Positions 37,471 to 46,154 of a DNA stretch of 64,000 nucleotides are shown piece after piece. The position numbers and the translations under genes are program-made. The stretch lies in assembly GCF_025963695.1 (NCBI RefSeq), contig NZ_JAOQAH010000085.1, forward strand, positions 1 to 64,000. Direction: 5' to 3'. This stretch comes from Segetibacter sp. GTDB lineage: Bacteria > Bacteroidota > Bacteroidia > Chitinophagales > Chitinophagaceae. Under the pieces are notes generated by a model, which worked only from the letters and a program-made list of their open reading frames with translations, was not told the origin of the DNA and did not search any database. Position 1 is the stretch's first letter; each line of letters begins with the position of its first letter.

Positions 37471-38265
37471 CTACCGTTGCTTTTGTAATTGAGCTATCAT
37501 TCCTGCCAGGTAACCGGGGGTATGTAACAATCGGCTTCCATACCACGAAAACATTTCTCCATCTGTCAGTACAATCTTAGCATCCGGCAATTGTTGCTGC
37601 AATTCTGTAACATGCTTTTCTTTAAATGGATACGGCTCAGAGGACAATAGGATTAGCTGGCAACCTAGCGATGACAATTCGTCTATTGTTGTTTCAGGAT
37701 AACGTTTACGCTCCATAAAAACATTATCCAAACCGCAGTACATCATTACATCGTTTATAAAGGTATCGCCAGCGGCAACCATAAAAGGGTTTTTCCAAAT
37801 CATATAGGCGGTTCGAAGTTTTATCTTTAATGGCGAAATTTGTTGGAACCCAAGTTTAATATCGGATGCAATTTTACTTGCCCGCTCCGTTTTATTTACC
37901 AGTTCTCCTACAGATTGTATCATTTCCAATGTATCGCCAAGAGTGGTAATGTCACTTACCCATACCGGTGCAATGCCTTGCAGTGCTTCGATTTGCTCTT
38001 TTACGTTTTCCTCTTTATTTCCTATAATTAGGTCGGGCTGTAATGCTTTTACAGCAGCGATATTTATGGTTTTCGTTCCCCCCACGCGTTGCTTGCCTTT
38101 AAACCAGCTTTTGGGATGGATGCAAAATTTGGTAATACCCACAACTTCTTCATCTAGTTGCAGCGAGTAAAGCAGTTCGGTTTGAGAAGGCACAAGCGAT
38201 ACAATTCTTTTTGGAGGGAAAGGAACTTGAATGTTATTGCCAATTTGATCTGTGAAAGAATGCAA
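37471..38265 (-). CDS. BtuF-like helical-backbone metal-chelate receptor (ABC-transporter binding protein fold)
   Basis: 264 residues of the periplasmic-binding TroA/BtuF fold: RIVSLVPSQTELLYSLQLDE, VVGITKFCIHPKSWFKGKQR, VGGTKTINIAAVKALQPDLI and a C-terminal LLHTPGYLAGMI. Members bind corrinoids, haem or siderophores. The protein starts MHSFTDQIGNNIQV without any signal peptide, so it is probably cytosolic unless the start is wrong, and no ABC permease or ATPase is nearby. It is the last gene of the purine-degradation unit (10 bp after the DUF6986 gene), an unexpected partner. A link to molybdenum or another metal for xanthine dehydrogenase is only a guess. Confidence 0.82.
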   Translation of the reverse strand: MHSFTDQIGNNIQVPFPPKRIVSLVPSQTELLYSLQLDEEVVGITKFCIHPKSWFKGKQRVGGTKTINIAAVKALQPDLIIGNKEENVKEQIEALQGIAPVWVSDITTLGDTLEMIQSVGELVNKTERASKIASDIKLGFQQISPLKIKLRTAYMIWKNPFMVAAGDTFINDVMMYCGLDNVFMERKRYPETTIDELSSLGCQLILLSSEPYPFKEKHVTELQQQLPDAKIVLTDGEMFSWYGSRLLHTPGYLAGMIAQLQKQR

Positions 38266-38275
38266 GGCTGAAGAT

Positions 38276-39715
38276 TTAGTTTGAATGTTTATGCCTTCTT
38301 CCTTCTAAAATTTTGTAGAAAGAACGGCTATGAATTTCTTCCAGGGTAAGTCCTGTTAACAGGGCTTCTTCTTCTGTGATGGCTCCACAATTCATGGCCA
38401 TTAAGAAGAAGTTCAGCAGTCCTTGGCCCGTAGCAGCATCATCAAAAATATCCCCGGTAAGTGTAGAGATAGCAGAGCGATCAACAAAGGTTTTCAGGCG
38501 AAAAACTGCGTCTTCATAAGCACTTAAAAAGAAGCTGTATGTAGCCGCATAGCGCATTGGTAATTGCGACGGATGCAGGTCCCAGCCCTGGTATCGTGCA
38601 TTGATAAGCGAATGCGTGGTATGATGGAAACCAGTAAGCCAGGCTTTGTGAACGGTGTGCCTGTTTTCTGCTAATTGTTCAAAAGACAAGCGCTCACCTC
38701 TATGTGGGCCAAGAGGTATTACGTTTGTAGCTCCATCTGATAAAAAAATTCCGGTTCCACCCAGTGCAACCTTGGTCATGTGATGGGCAAAGTCACAAAC
38801 GGGGTGTGACATAGTTTGATATTTGGCTGTGATGCCGGCAGATGCAGTATAATCATAAGTGCCGAAGTGTGCCGCAATACACCTGCCTTCACTGGCTCTT
38901 ATAATCCGCATCAACGGATTTCGGCCTTCATCATCCAGAACTATTTGCGTGGCTTCTACCATGGTTTCCATTTTCAAGGTTCCGGGTTGCAAATTGTTCG
39001 CTCTCTCTAAAATCTCGAACAGCCTTACCATTGTAGTCATCTGCTCTGGTATTGTTACTTTGGGTAGCATTACCACAAAATTGCCCGGTAAGCTACCACC
39101 CGTTTTCTGTAGCAGTGTAGTTAAGAAAATGTCTAACGTACGCACGCCCCGATTTTTAAAATCCTCGGTGAAAGGCTTTATGCGAATCCCTATAAACGGT
39201 GAAAGCGTTTTATTGGCCATTCCAATCGTAACTTCAGTAGCAGCATTTACCGCAGTAGCATCTTCTTCGTCGTTCGGTCGGTTTCCAAATCCATCTTCAA
39301 AATCAATTCTGAAATCTTCAACTGCTTCAGACTGTAACTTTTTTATAACCTTATTATAAACCGAATATGAAAGCCAGGCATGTTCTTTCTTTCTTGCTGC
39401 CTCGCTCATGTTATCTAACTTTTTGGTCAGTTCGTATATATCTTTTTCAAGATGTGGAAGATGTTCATGACCTTTTAGTTGCAGCGCCTTCGCTAGTATT
39501 ACAAAGTTTGGTGCATAGGTTTGAAGGCTTTTTAAAGCAATTTCACCCATTCTTATACAGGTGTCAGATTTAAAAAGATTGGCACCTCCATATACCGTGT
39601 GTACAGGTTGCCTGTCGGGCCGGTCGCCAGGATATGTTTTTTGAAAATTAAGGTTGGCCGACTTTAATTCGTTTAATAATCTGTCTCTGTCGTTTTCTGT
39701 TATTGATAATTTCAT
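38276..39715 (-). CDS. DUF6986/HpcH-HpaI-aldolase-like protein
   Basis: 479 residues, cytosolic. It resembles the DUF6986 family, related to citrate lyase beta/HpcH-type TIM barrels that act on phosphoenolpyruvate- or glyoxylate-like substrates. Visible features are HTVYGGANLFKSDTCIRMGE near the N-terminus, a metal-binding-type EDFRIDFEDGFGNRPNDEE (about 135-153), VVMLPKVTIPEQ, TMVEATQIVLD, CIAAHFGTYDYTASAGI and GWDLHPSQLPMRYA. Some homologues are annotated as phosphoenolpyruvate kinase on weak grounds. It lies after uraH (about 44 bp), in the ureide pathway, where glyoxylate is the end product, so a role in using glyoxylate is an attractive inference. Confidence 0.78.
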   Translation of the reverse strand: MKLSITENDRDRLLNELKSANLNFQKTYPGDRPDRQPVHTVYGGANLFKSDTCIRMGEIALKSLQTYAPNFVILAKALQLKGHEHLPHLEKDIYELTKKLDNMSEAARKKEHAWLSYSVYNKVIKKLQSEAVEDFRIDFEDGFGNRPNDEEDATAVNAATEVTIGMANKTLSPFIGIRIKPFTEDFKNRGVRTLDIFLTTLLQKTGGSLPGNFVVMLPKVTIPEQMTTMVRLFEILERANNLQPGTLKMETMVEATQIVLDDEGRNPLMRIIRASEGRCIAAHFGTYDYTASAGITAKYQTMSHPVCDFAHHMTKVALGGTGIFLSDGATNVIPLGPHRGERLSFEQLAENRHTVHKAWLTGFHHTTHSLINARYQGWDLHPSQLPMRYAATYSFFLSAYEDAVFRLKTFVDRSAISTLTGDIFDDAATGQGLLNFFLMAMNCGAITEEEALLTGLTLEEIHSRSFYKILEGRRHKHSN

Positions 39716-39759
39716 CCGGTTAACTTTAATAATGGAAAATGCTTTAAAAGAAAGCAGCG

Positions 39760-40095
39760 TTATGAACCACGATAAGTAGTGTACCCAAAGGGGGTTAAAA
39801 GTAAAGGAATATGATAATGTTCGGCACCGGTTATGGTAAAAACAATTTCTATAAAAGGATAGAAAGTTGAAATTGCCTTCCCGTCGAAATAAGCTTTCGT
39901 TACAAATTTCATTTTGTAAATCCCCGCAGGCAGCACTTCTTCCTGCGGCAACAGATCGGTTATTCTTCCATCTGCATTTGTTACACCTTTGGCCATTTCT
40001 ATCCAGTCGTTTTCCTGGGCGTATAAGATGATGGCAACCCCTGTGGCAGGTTTGCCCGTTGTAGTATCGAGCACGTGGGTTGTAATTTGACTCAT
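39760..40095 (-). CDS. uraH: 5-hydroxyisourate hydrolase (transthyretin-related)
   Basis: 111 residues, cytosolic. It opens 5-hydroxyisourate, the product of urate oxidase, to OHCU. The catalytic set is complete: His in THVLDTTTGKPA at the N-terminus, Arg in NADGRITDLL, and the C-terminal HYHIPLLLTPFGYTTYRGS with the diagnostic YRGS end. The start codon overlaps the uraD stop by 4 bp (ATGA-type), so translation is coupled. Confidence 0.96.
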   Translation of the reverse strand: MSQITTHVLDTTTGKPATGVAIILYAQENDWIEMAKGVTNADGRITDLLPQEEVLPAGIYKMKFVTKAYFDGKAISTFYPFIEIVFTITGAEHYHIPLLLTPFGYTTYRGS

Positions 40096-40598
40096 GATGC
40101 TAATAATTTCTGTAGTCTCAGTTGAGTAATTTTATTTTGTTCTTCCATCGCAATTTTTATTTCATCTTCTGACTTGTTGGGTAACCTCGCTTGCAGCAGG
40201 GCCAACATTTCTTCCGCCGATTTTCCTGTTGCACAAACAATAAAAATGTAGCCGAACTTCTCTGCGTATAATCTGTTTGCTTCTGCGAGTGCTTCTAAAA
40301 CTTCGGTTGAAGTTTGTTGTACCGCGGCCTGTTCCCCTTCTGCCCATTTGCTTGTTGATGCAAATTTTTCTTTCAATGTACTTACATCCCCAATTTTCGG
40401 GTGATGGATAAATGCTTCTTTCCAATCATCCTCGGTGCATTGATGCCATATCCTTTCGCTTTTATCCAGTAATGACAACAGGTCAATCGTAGGAAAAATA
40501 TGAATCATTTTTTCAACCCATCGTTTTGCTCCGCAGCATTTTGTCAATGCTTCTTTCAACATTGGTTTGTCTAATTGATTTAATTCAGTTAATGTCAT
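40092..40598 (-). CDS. uraD: 2-oxo-4-hydroxy-4-carboxy-5-ureidoimidazoline (OHCU) decarboxylase
   Basis: 168 residues from the ATG at 40598; the frame opens 9 codons earlier at 40625. It decarboxylates OHCU to give S-allantoin. Hallmarks are ALTKCCGAKRWVEKM, the catalytic His in EAFIHHPKIGDV and the C-terminal KFGYIFIVCATGKSAEEML with RLPN. All-helical fold of usual length. Directly followed by uraH with a 4-bp overlap. An inverted pair of repeats lies in the gap between it and allE. Confidence 0.95.
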   Translation of the reverse strand: MTLTELNQLDKPMLKEALTKCCGAKRWVEKMIHIFPTIDLLSLLDKSERIWHQCTEDDWKEAFIHHPKIGDVSTLKEKFASTSKWAEGEQAAVQQTSTEVLEALAEANRLYAEKFGYIFIVCATGKSAEEMLALLQARLPNKSEDEIKIAMEEQNKITQLRLQKLLAS

Positions 40599-40679
40599 AA
40601 TGGTTTCCTGATTGTACGACAACAAACAATTATCGCTTTTTTTATTTGTTCATCATCAGTGGTTTTTTATAGCAACATC

Positions 40680-40699
40680 GTTGTGTCACTCACTTGTGC
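40680..40699 (-). repeat. Dispersed intergenic repeat, type A, copy 10
   Basis: Minus-strand GCACAAGTGAGTGACACAAC, identical to the copy at 60881. AGCA follows after 13 nt (40713-40716). A short inverted repeat (GCAAC at 40672-40676, GTTGC at 40704-40708) encloses the core. Pairs with the type B copy at 40817. Confidence 0.9.
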
Positions 40700-40816
40700 T
40701 TCTGTTGCAGCCAGCAACGATATAAACCACAAAGTCGCAAACGAAAAGAAAGCCTGGTAACCAAGTGGGCCCGGGAGTTTATGTAGTTTTTAAAAAAAGC
40801 CCAATAAAGAGCCAAA

Positions 40817-40836
40817 GTACAAGAGTGCGACGCAAC
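40817..40836 (+). repeat. Dispersed intergenic repeat, type B, copy 11
   Basis: Plus-strand GTACAAGAGTGCGACGCAAC, identical to the copy at 35715. With the type A copy at 40680 it makes a mixed A/B inverted pair enclosing 117 bp between uraD and allE. Confidence 0.92.
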
Positions 40837-40880
40837 GAAAGCTTTATTTATGTGGTGCTGCCGGCTGCCCCAAAAAAAAA

Positions 40881-41627
40881 TCAGACAACAGTTGGAAAAC
40901 GGTTTGTGTTTTTATAATAGATATAAACAGCCGGTTCTTTACCCATGGCTGTAAACCACTGCTGGCAGTAAGGAGCCATCCAGATGGAGTCGCCTTTTTT
41001 TACCGGGTACCATTGATGATCTAACATGTAAACTCCCTGTCCCTGCAAATACATCAGGCCATGTTCCATAATATGGGTTTCAACCATAGGCAAGTGACCA
41101 CCGGGATCGTAGGTGAAGATGTTAACTGCCATATCAAAAGAGAGATCGTGAGGCAATAAAACCTGCAAGCGCAAAGCAGGGTCACCAAGATACATGGGAC
41201 CTTCTACATTTGCGGCATCTCCAAAAAGAACAGGAGGAGTGTTGTAGCCTTCGAGCGTTTCGTATACCTTATGAAAGGTGAGTATTTGTGTGCCTTCCTG
41301 CGGCATTTGGATACAGTATTTCATATTAACCGGAACGTAAACAAATTGGCCTTCCGTTAGTGTTTTTTCCTGGCCACTTATTGTTGCCTGGCATTGGCCT
41401 TTTACTACGTAAAAAAATATTTGGGATGCTTTTGTAACACCTTGAAGCTTGCCCCCTTGAGCTGAAGTAATTAAGATTTGGCAAAGATGGGCGCCCATTT
41501 GATCGTTGATAATTACGTTCACGGTGCAGTTGGTCCATCCCGGCACATTGCTGTTGATATAGCCATCGGGGCTAATGACAGCATGATTACTTTTTACAAC
41601 CGACCTGGTGAGAGCAGATATTTCCAT
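40881..41627 (-). CDS. allE: (S)-ureidoglycine aminohydrolase
   Basis: 248 residues, a bicupin. It hydrolyses S-ureidoglycine from allantoate to S-ureidoglycolate and ammonia, using Mn2+. The N-terminal cupin shows ARLCQILITSAQGGKLQG-like and FYVVKGQCQATISGQEKTL. The C-terminal cupin carries the metal ligands in MVETHIMEHGLMYLQGQGVY and a family-specific WYPVKKGDSIWMAPYCQQWF. Its ATG abuts the allC stop directly (0 bp), so the two are translationally coupled. The gene after it on the minus strand is uraD, across 282 bp. Confidence 0.93.
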   Translation of the reverse strand: MEISALTRSVVKSNHAVISPDGYINSNVPGWTNCTVNVIINDQMGAHLCQILITSAQGGKLQGVTKASQIFFYVVKGQCQATISGQEKTLTEGQFVYVPVNMKYCIQMPQEGTQILTFHKVYETLEGYNTPPVLFGDAANVEGPMYLGDPALRLQVLLPHDLSFDMAVNIFTYDPGGHLPMVETHIMEHGLMYLQGQGVYMLDHQWYPVKKGDSIWMAPYCQQWFTAMGKEPAVYIYYKNTNRFPTVV

Positions 41628-42875
41628 TTATTGATTGTACTTTTTAATAAGGTTTTTAATAAAGTTATCAGATATTTTAACGGTCGCTTCAATATCTTTT
41701 AATTCCACATTTTCCAGCGGATTGTGACTAATGCCCTTAAAGCATCTGACAAACATCATGGCAACAGGTGCTATTGCAGAAATAGGAACAGCATCGTGAC
41801 CCGCGCCGCTGACCAGCGATAAGACATCATAATTTTCCTGTTTAATTGATTGCGAAAGGAGCTGAATGAGCGCTTTATCGCAAGTAACCGGGGCGGTTTG
41901 CTGAATAGTTTTCCACTCGAACTCTATGTTTCGTTTAATACAGATTTGATTGCATAAGGCCTGCAAGTGCCGGCTAGCGGTTGAAAGGGTTGTTTCATCA
42001 GCGCTTCTCACATCAAGGCTGCAAATTACTTCTCCGGGAATTACGTTACTTGCTGCGTTTGAAATGTTGAGTTTGCCCACTGTAGCCACCATATTTTCTT
42101 TGTTTGCTACCGCGTATTTTTCGGTTTCCAGAATAAATTCTGCTGCGCTGCATAAAGCATCGTTACGCATTTCCATAGGCACTGTTCCTGCGTGACCTGC
42201 CATTCCTCTAAAAATTACTTCTATTCGCCTTTGTCCGGCAATGGCAGTGACTATGGCAGCAGGAATATGGTTCTCATACAATACCGGGCCCTGCTCAATA
42301 TGTATTTCAAAATATCCCAGCACCTCAGCTGGAGAAATGGCATCTTTTTGCATTTGGCCTATATCGCCACCCATTTCTTCAATAGCCTTTCTTAAGGTTA
42401 TGCCCGCTGCATCTTTTTTTTCAAGAAGACTCGTGTCAAACGACCCTGCAACAACTTTGCTTCCGAGGTAGGTTGTATGAAAGCGCACACCTTCTTCATC
42501 GCTGAATGCAATTAATTCTATATGAAATGGAACTACTGTTTTAGTTTGAGATAGTTGTTCTACCAGGTCAAGACCGATGATCACTCCCAAAGGTCCGTCC
42601 CATTTTCCGGCGTTCGCCACGGTATCAATATGGGAAGCAATAACAAAAGTTTTAGCATCGGGCTGGCTGCATGCAAATCTTCCTCTTACATTTCCAATGC
42701 TGTCTATTCTTATATCAAGACCTGCTTGCTGCATCCACCACTCAACTTTGTCTCTGCCCTGAATAAAAGCTTTTGTACCAAATGTTCTTGTAATACCCTT
42801 TTCATCTTCACTGATAGCTGCCAGCTCATTTATTCTTTCTACAATATTTTGAGCCCGTTGTAAATATGCTTGCAT
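41628..42875 (-). CDS. allC: Allantoate amidohydrolase (M20 family)
   Basis: 415 residues, cytosolic metallo-amidase that splits allantoate to ureidoglycine, ammonia and CO2. Metal and catalytic motifs: VIASHIDTVANAGKWDGPLG, ELIAFSDEEGVRFHTTYLGS, IHIEQGPVLYE, GMAGHAGTVPMEMRNDAL and SGAGHDAVPISAIAPVAMMF. The family also holds N-carbamoyl-amino-acid hydrolases and ureidoglycolate hydrolases, but the position between allB (3-bp gap) and allE (0 bp) supports allantoate as substrate. Confidence 0.93.
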   Translation of the reverse strand: MQAYLQRAQNIVERINELAAISEDEKGITRTFGTKAFIQGRDKVEWWMQQAGLDIRIDSIGNVRGRFACSQPDAKTFVIASHIDTVANAGKWDGPLGVIIGLDLVEQLSQTKTVVPFHIELIAFSDEEGVRFHTTYLGSKVVAGSFDTSLLEKKDAAGITLRKAIEEMGGDIGQMQKDAISPAEVLGYFEIHIEQGPVLYENHIPAAIVTAIAGQRRIEVIFRGMAGHAGTVPMEMRNDALCSAAEFILETEKYAVANKENMVATVGKLNISNAASNVIPGEVICSLDVRSADETTLSTASRHLQALCNQICIKRNIEFEWKTIQQTAPVTCDKALIQLLSQSIKQENYDVLSLVSGAGHDAVPISAIAPVAMMFVRCFKGISHNPLENVELKDIEATVKISDNFIKNLIKKYNQ

Positions 42876-42878
42876 CAG

Positions 42879-44219
42879 TTACCTTATTATGATTTTACCC
42901 TGGTGTAATTCTATAAACGCTCCATTGTCATAAGCTTTTCTTCCACTTAAATATGTTTGCTCAACTACTCCATATAGCTCTTTGCCAAGATAAGGTGTCA
43001 GCTTATGTTTATGCTGTACAATGTCTTCGCTAACCACAAACTTTTTCTCGGGGCTCCAAACCACCAGGTCGGCATCAAAGCCTTTTGCAATTTTGCCTTT
43101 AGACTTTTGCTTGCCTATTATATGTGATGGATTTTCGCTTAACCATTTCGCAATGTCGTTGACACTCGCTGATTTTCTCTTTGCTGCCGTCCATAAAACA
43201 GGTAGCGCAAATTGCAGTGAGGCTATACCGCCCCAGGCTTTGGTAAAACTGCCAGTTACTAATTGCTTCATTTTGGGCGGAGCAGGGGAGTGGTCTGTGG
43301 CAACAAAATCAATAATTCCGTCTTGCAGGGCCTGCCACAAAAGCTCGTTGTTTTCACTTTCCCTAATAGGTGGCGCACATTTAAACTGCGTTTGCCCGTC
43401 TGCAATTTCTTCTGCACTGAAGTATAAATAATGCTGGGCAGTTTCAACTGTTAATGGCAAACCTTGTTCTTTTGCTTTACTAATTCGTTCTATAGTATTG
43501 GCGGAAGATAAATGAACAATGTGTGTGTGGCAATTGTATTCTTCGCATAAACGGATGGCTAAATCAATTGCGTCATCTTCCCATTTTTTAGGTCGCGAAG
43601 AAAGATAGTTTTTATAAGAGTTAGGTTGAGCGTTTAGCGCTGAATGTTGAACGTTATCCGTTAGCTCGCAATGAACTAGTAATGGTACATTATGTTTTGC
43701 AATTACTGGCAACACTTTTCTTAAGTCTTCTTCTGTTGCATTTGGAAATTCATCAATACCTGAATGTGTTAGAAATGCTTTGAAACCTAAGACGCCCTTT
43801 TCTATCAAACCGACAATTTCATTTTCATTCCCCGGAACCACACCTCCCCAAATGCCAACATTTGTGTGCAGATTTTTTGTTGCTGCCGATAGTTTTTCCT
43901 CAAATGCTTTTACAGAAGTAGTTACGGGCGAAGAATTTAAAGGCATATCAACTAATGTTGTTATGCCACCTGCAAGCGCTGCTTTTGTTGCTGTTTCGAA
44001 ACCTTCCCAGTCTGTTCTTCCCGGTTCGTTGATATGAACGTGCGGATCAATTATTCCGGCCATCAATATGGCGGTGCCGACGTCAACGATAGGGATATTA
44101 AGACTACCAGGTAATGCGCTCACAATGTCAACAATGAGTCCATCTTTAATCAAAACAAAAGCATCTTTAACCCCAGTTGGAAGAATAACATTTTTGCTTT
44201 TGATTATAAAGTCAACCAT
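42879..44219 (-). CDS. allB: Allantoinase
   Basis: 446 residues, dihydroorotase/hydantoinase-type amidohydrolase. It opens the hydantoin ring of allantoin to allantoate. Zinc ligands: MAGIIDPHVHINEPGRTDWEGF (HxH), the carboxylated Lys in VLGFKAFLTHSG, LLVHCELTD, HTHIVHLSS and IDFVATDHSPAPP (catalytic Asp). It heads the minus-strand catabolic unit allB-allC-allE-(uraD-uraH) and is divergent from urate oxidase across 97 bp, which must carry both promoters. Confidence 0.95.
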   Translation of the reverse strand: MVDFIIKSKNVILPTGVKDAFVLIKDGLIVDIVSALPGSLNIPIVDVGTAILMAGIIDPHVHINEPGRTDWEGFETATKAALAGGITTLVDMPLNSSPVTTSVKAFEEKLSAATKNLHTNVGIWGGVVPGNENEIVGLIEKGVLGFKAFLTHSGIDEFPNATEEDLRKVLPVIAKHNVPLLVHCELTDNVQHSALNAQPNSYKNYLSSRPKKWEDDAIDLAIRLCEEYNCHTHIVHLSSANTIERISKAKEQGLPLTVETAQHYLYFSAEEIADGQTQFKCAPPIRESENNELLWQALQDGIIDFVATDHSPAPPKMKQLVTGSFTKAWGGIASLQFALPVLWTAAKRKSASVNDIAKWLSENPSHIIGKQKSKGKIAKGFDADLVVWSPEKKFVVSEDIVQHKHKLTPYLGKELYGVVEQTYLSGRKAYDNGAFIELHQGKIIIR

Positions 44220-44316
44220 TTGCTATAGCAGTACACTTTAATTAAAGAGATCGAAATAAAAATAGAATTATATTTTTTAAATTGAGCAATTTTAATGCAA
44301 AGCAGCGTACTGAATT

Positions 44317-45171
44317 ATGAAAATTAAACTGGGAAAGGATTCGTATGGAAAGAACGCTATAAACTTGTCTAAGATCGTCCGACACGAAGATTATCATGAA
44401 TTCAGGCAGATATCGGTAAACGTATCGTTGCAGGGAGATTTTGAAACAGCATATACAGTTGGTGATAATACAAAAATTCTTCCTACCGATACTCAAAAAA
44501 ATACGGTGTATGCTTTAGCTAAAGAGCACTTTGTATCATCTATCGAAGACTTTGCTTTGTATCTCGCCAATCATTTCTGTTCGAACAATGCCCATGTGTC
44601 GCGAACTACTATTGAAATTACGGAGCATTTATATAGTCGTATTTCGTTTGATGGCTTAGAACATCCTCATGCATATGCAGGTAGGGGAAATGAAAAGCAT
44701 GTTACAACTGTTGTACAAGATTTAAATGGAAAAAGCGTTACATCAGGCATTAAAGGGTTGCTGATATTGAAGACAACAGGTTCTGCTTTTACAGATTACA
44801 TAAAGGACCAGTACACGACACTAAAGGAAACGACTGAGAGGATTTTGGCAACTGAGTGCGAAGCCTTATGGCTCTACGATTCTCATAAACCGGATTTTAC
44901 AAAATTATTCCCGCAGGTTAGGAATACACTTTTAAAAGCCTTTGCTTTTCATAAAAGCTTATCTGTTCAGCAAACATTATATGCTATGGGAGAGGAAGTG
45001 TTGAAAAAAAACGCTGAAGTGAAAGAGATCAGCCTGGTAATGCCGAACAAGCATCACATACCTTTTAACCTTCAGCAATTTGGTATAGAAAATAACAATG
45101 AAGTCTTTATTGCTACAGATGAGCCGTTTGGGTATATAACCGGGACGATTATAAGGGAGGAAGAAAATTGA
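44317..45171 (+). CDS. pucL: Urate oxidase (uricase)
   Basis: 284 residues, cofactor-free tunnel-fold oxidase that turns urate and O2 into 5-hydroxyisourate and H2O2. Motifs: KDSYGKNAINLSKI (YGK with the catalytic Lys), LPTDTQKNTVYALAKE (TD and catalytic Thr), TTGSAFTDYIKDQYTTL (Phe and Gln-side region) and the C-terminal signature MPNKHHIPFNLQQFGI. Lacks the peroxisomal SKL end, as expected in bacteria. It is the only plus-strand gene in the island, ending 11 bp from the convergent xdhC stop. Confidence 0.97.
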   Translation: MKIKLGKDSYGKNAINLSKIVRHEDYHEFRQISVNVSLQGDFETAYTVGDNTKILPTDTQKNTVYALAKEHFVSSIEDFALYLANHFCSNNAHVSRTTIEITEHLYSRISFDGLEHPHAYAGRGNEKHVTTVVQDLNGKSVTSGIKGLLILKTTGSAFTDYIKDQYTTLKETTERILATECEALWLYDSHKPDFTKLFPQVRNTLLKAFAFHKSLSVQQTLYAMGEEVLKKNAEVKEISLVMPNKHHIPFNLQQFGIENNNEVFIATDEPFGYITGTIIREEEN

Positions 45172-45182
45172 TCCATTTATTC

Positions 45183-46154
45183 TTATACTTCATTTTTTAC
45201 CTTCACAATTTGCGCCGCAATGCTAATTGCAATTTCCTCAGGTGTCTGACTATTAATTTGTAAACCAACAGGAGCGTGGATCTTTTTTAATAACGCTTCA
45301 TCAATACCCTCTTTTCTATAATCTGAAAGCATCTTTTCGATTTTCTTTTTGCTTCCTAATAATCCAAGGAACTTAAAGTCTGTATCCATCAGTGACCTAA
45401 CAACAATGTCATCTGTTCGGTACCCAACCGTCATAACGACAAGGTAATTGTTTTCGTTTGGAGCTATCAGTGCTTTTAATTCTGAATAATCGTTAACAAT
45501 CGTTTTTTGATGAGCATACGTGTTATCTAAAAAGGTTTTCAAGTTCTCCCGGTCGTCATATAAATGAATGTAGAAGTTTATGTCAGCCATCATTTTTGAA
45601 AGAGCCAAAGCACAATGTCCTGAACCGATTATATGAACGCTGTTCTTATAGCCAATCTGTTCTTCGTATACCCAATCTCCTTCTTCTTCGCCCAACCAAA
45701 CATACTCAATCGGCTCCTCCGTATTATCTTCTTCAAAAGAAATTCCCCTATTTGATAGAGTGAACTTTCCAGGGCTATTATTCCCGATGCAACTAATAAT
45801 ACCCTCAATAGCCTTGGTATCTTCTACTTTTACTCTATAAACAAAATTGCTTTGTTCTCCCGAACAAATCATTCCACTTTGATAATTCAAAGATTTTTTA
45901 TCATGTACTTGTCTATAAATGGCGGATTCTTTATTATCATCTTTCAGCTTGTTCTTCGCCATCTCCACAAACTTATGTTCCATAATACCTCCGCCAATAG
46001 ACCCTTGCATTTCTCCTTTTGCATTTACGGCCATAAAAAAACCGGCTCTGCCTGGGCTGCTGCCAAAGCTTTCGAGGACATATAACAGCATAACCGGAAT
46101 GTTTTCCCGAAGGCTTTCACTAATTAACTGCCACACTTGCAACTGTTTCTTCAT
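45183..46154 (-). CDS. xdhC: XdhC-family molybdenum-cofactor sulfuration chaperone
   Basis: 323 residues. It binds molybdenum cofactor and helps load and sulfurate it before insertion into xanthine dehydrogenase. The N-terminal XdhC/CoxI part shows VMLLYVLESFGSSPGRAGFF and MQGSIGGGIMEHKFVE. The C-terminal Rossmann part shows VHIIGSGHCALALSKMMADI, DFKFLGLLGSKKKIEKML and IHAPVGLQINSQTPEEIAIS. The start overlaps the xdhB end by 35 bp, so the genes are translated together. Length and motifs are normal. Confidence 0.93.
   Translation of the reverse strand: MKKQLQVWQLISESLRENIPVMLLYVLESFGSSPGRAGFFMAVNAKGEMQGSIGGGIMEHKFVEMAKNKLKDDNKESAIYRQVHDKKSLNYQSGMICSGEQSNFVYRVKVEDTKAIEGIISCIGNNSPGKFTLSNRGISFEEDNTEEPIEYVWLGEEEGDWVYEEQIGYKNSVHIIGSGHCALALSKMMADINFYIHLYDDRENLKTFLDNTYAHQKTIVNDYSELKALIAPNENNYLVVMTVGYRTDDIVVRSLMDTDFKFLGLLGSKKKIEKMLSDYRKEGIDEALLKKIHAPVGLQINSQTPEEIAISIAAQIVKVKNEV

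Noticed and set aside
40680-40836. Integron attC-like or MITE interpretation of the repeat pairs
   Set aside because: The GTTG/CAAC ends are in the wrong orientation for attC, no integrase or cassette array is present, and no target-site duplications flank the pairs.
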